Source: Symbiobacteriaceae bacterium (lineage in GTDB: Bacteria; Bacillota; JAAYKD01; WRDA01). From it: DNA of 15,731 bases. Location of the stretch: positions 1 through 15,731 of the forward strand of contig WREE01000030.1 of assembly GCA_009779515.1 (NCBI GenBank), read 5' to 3'. Position 1 is the first letter of the stretch, and each line of letters starts with the position of its first letter. Positions 15,103 to 15,731 of this stretch are shown here, one piece after another. The notes below the pieces were generated by a model. The model was not told where the DNA came from, did not search any database, and saw only the letters and a program-made list of their open reading frames with translations. Position numbers and translations under genes: made by a program.

Positions 15103-15731
15103 ATGTCTGTCGATATATGGCGAAGACTTCTCCACATGGACAAAAGAATCATCTACTTCACCATGCTTCTGGCGATTGTGGCTCCCATGTTTGTTCCTTT
15201 CGGTTTACCGATTCGCATTTCGCAACCCATGACCGATTTCTATAACACGATCCAGTCTATGCCGGAAGGCTCTTATGTGGTCATAGCTGCCGAAACCAGC
15301 CCCTCGCAAATGGCTGAACACAGGCCTGCGGTTATGTGTCTTTTTAGGCACCTCTATGAACGCAAAGCTCGGATCATCATCCAATCTGTGACTTCCACCC
15401 AGGGTCCAAACTTAGTTCTGGAGTGGGCAAGTCCGGTCATCAACGAACTAGGTATGGAGTATGGCGTCGATTATGCCATCCCTGGCTATCGCACTGGCGG
15501 TAACGCCACCATGGACCAGGCAAGGTTTAATTATATCGAGACCTTCACCGATACCGACATTTATGGTGGCAAACTCTCGGCACTACCCATTATGCAGGAG
15601 TTTACCAAAGCCAGCGATGCTTACATGGTCGTCAACTTCCACGCTGGCACTACCCCTTACGTTAATACCTGGTTAGCCACTGGCGATGTGTCCATCATCC
15701 TTACCGCACCTAACGCCGTGGTCATTACTTC
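15103..15731 (+). CDS. Signal-anchored protein of unknown function (C-terminus cut by window edge)
   Basis: The frame is open from ATG 15103 to the right edge, 209 full codons. AGGAGG at 15091-15096 lies 6 bases before the ATG and overlaps the stop of the previous gene. One TM helix (about residues 16-35, IIYFTMLLAIVAPMFVPFGL) follows a basic N-terminus (WRRLLHMDKR), so the rest is probably outside the membrane. The soluble part looks like an alpha/beta fold: YVVIAAETSPSQ (58-69), EHRPAVMCLFRHLYERKARI (72-91), EYGVDYAIPGYRTGG (119-133), then a segment ending ILTAPNAVVIT at the edge. I do not recognise the family. Its place in the operon suggests it works with the DUF6754-like protein and the 207-residue protein in the membrane. 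Confidence 0.75.
   Translation, partial: MSVDIWRRLLHMDKRIIYFTMLLAIVAPMFVPFGLPIRISQPMTDFYNTIQSMPEGSYVVIAAETSPSQMAEHRPAVMCLFRHLYERKARIIIQSVTSTQGPNLVLEWASPVINELGMEYGVDYAIPGYRTGGNATMDQARFNYIETFTDTDIYGGKLSALPIMQEFTKASDAYMVVNFHAGTTPYVNTWLATGDVSIILTAPNAVVIT

Overview
The window looks like a chromosomal segment of a Gram-positive Clostridia-type bacterium (Bacillota), probably from a poorly sampled lineage. The evidence is a T-box riboswitch in front of tyrS, strong AGGAGG-type ribosome binding sites with several TTG or GTG starts, secreted YcdB/YcdC proteins with C-terminal SLH-like repeats, a copper-amine-oxidase-type 'stalk' domain protein, and an AAA/R3H ATPase of the SpoIIIAA/Ycf45 kind. I see no insertion sequence, CRISPR array, tRNA, rRNA or phage gene.

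Everything from position 1 to about 13300 is read on the minus strand. In transcription order (right to left) this is: (1) a three-gene operon for exported proteins, namely a stalk-domain protein (12198-13298) and two paralogous large YcdB/YcdC-SLH proteins (9774-12134 and 7504-9753); (2) a sigma-A-type promoter and tyrosine T-box leader (about 7153-7480), tyrS (5893-7125) and an R3H-domain ATPase (4301-5857) 35 bases behind it; (3) after a 205-base spacer, a degenerate HD-GYP protein (3025-4095) followed 3 bases later by dnaE, the replicative polymerase alpha subunit (3021 down to the left edge, C-terminus missing).

From about 13647 rightward the strand switches. Three closely spaced plus-strand genes encode membrane or membrane-anchored proteins: a two-TM protein resembling the uncharacterised DUF6754 family, a polytopic membrane protein of 207 residues, and a signal-anchored protein cut by the right edge. 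Their tight spacing and good ribosome binding sites make them one operon. It is the part of the window most likely to belong to an undescribed system, but no biochemical function can be read from the sequence. The 348-base divergent spacer (13299-13646) holds weak candidate promoters for both directions and a leader with an unused strong Shine-Dalgarno sequence.

The best-supported regulatory element is the tyrS T-box. It has a TTGACA-17-TATACT promoter, a UAC specifier, the AGGGTGGTACCGCG T-box with UGGU in the bulge (matching an ACCA tRNA-Tyr end) and a terminator hairpin with a T run. It should make tyrS, and probably the R3H ATPase behind it, respond to uncharged tRNA-Tyr.
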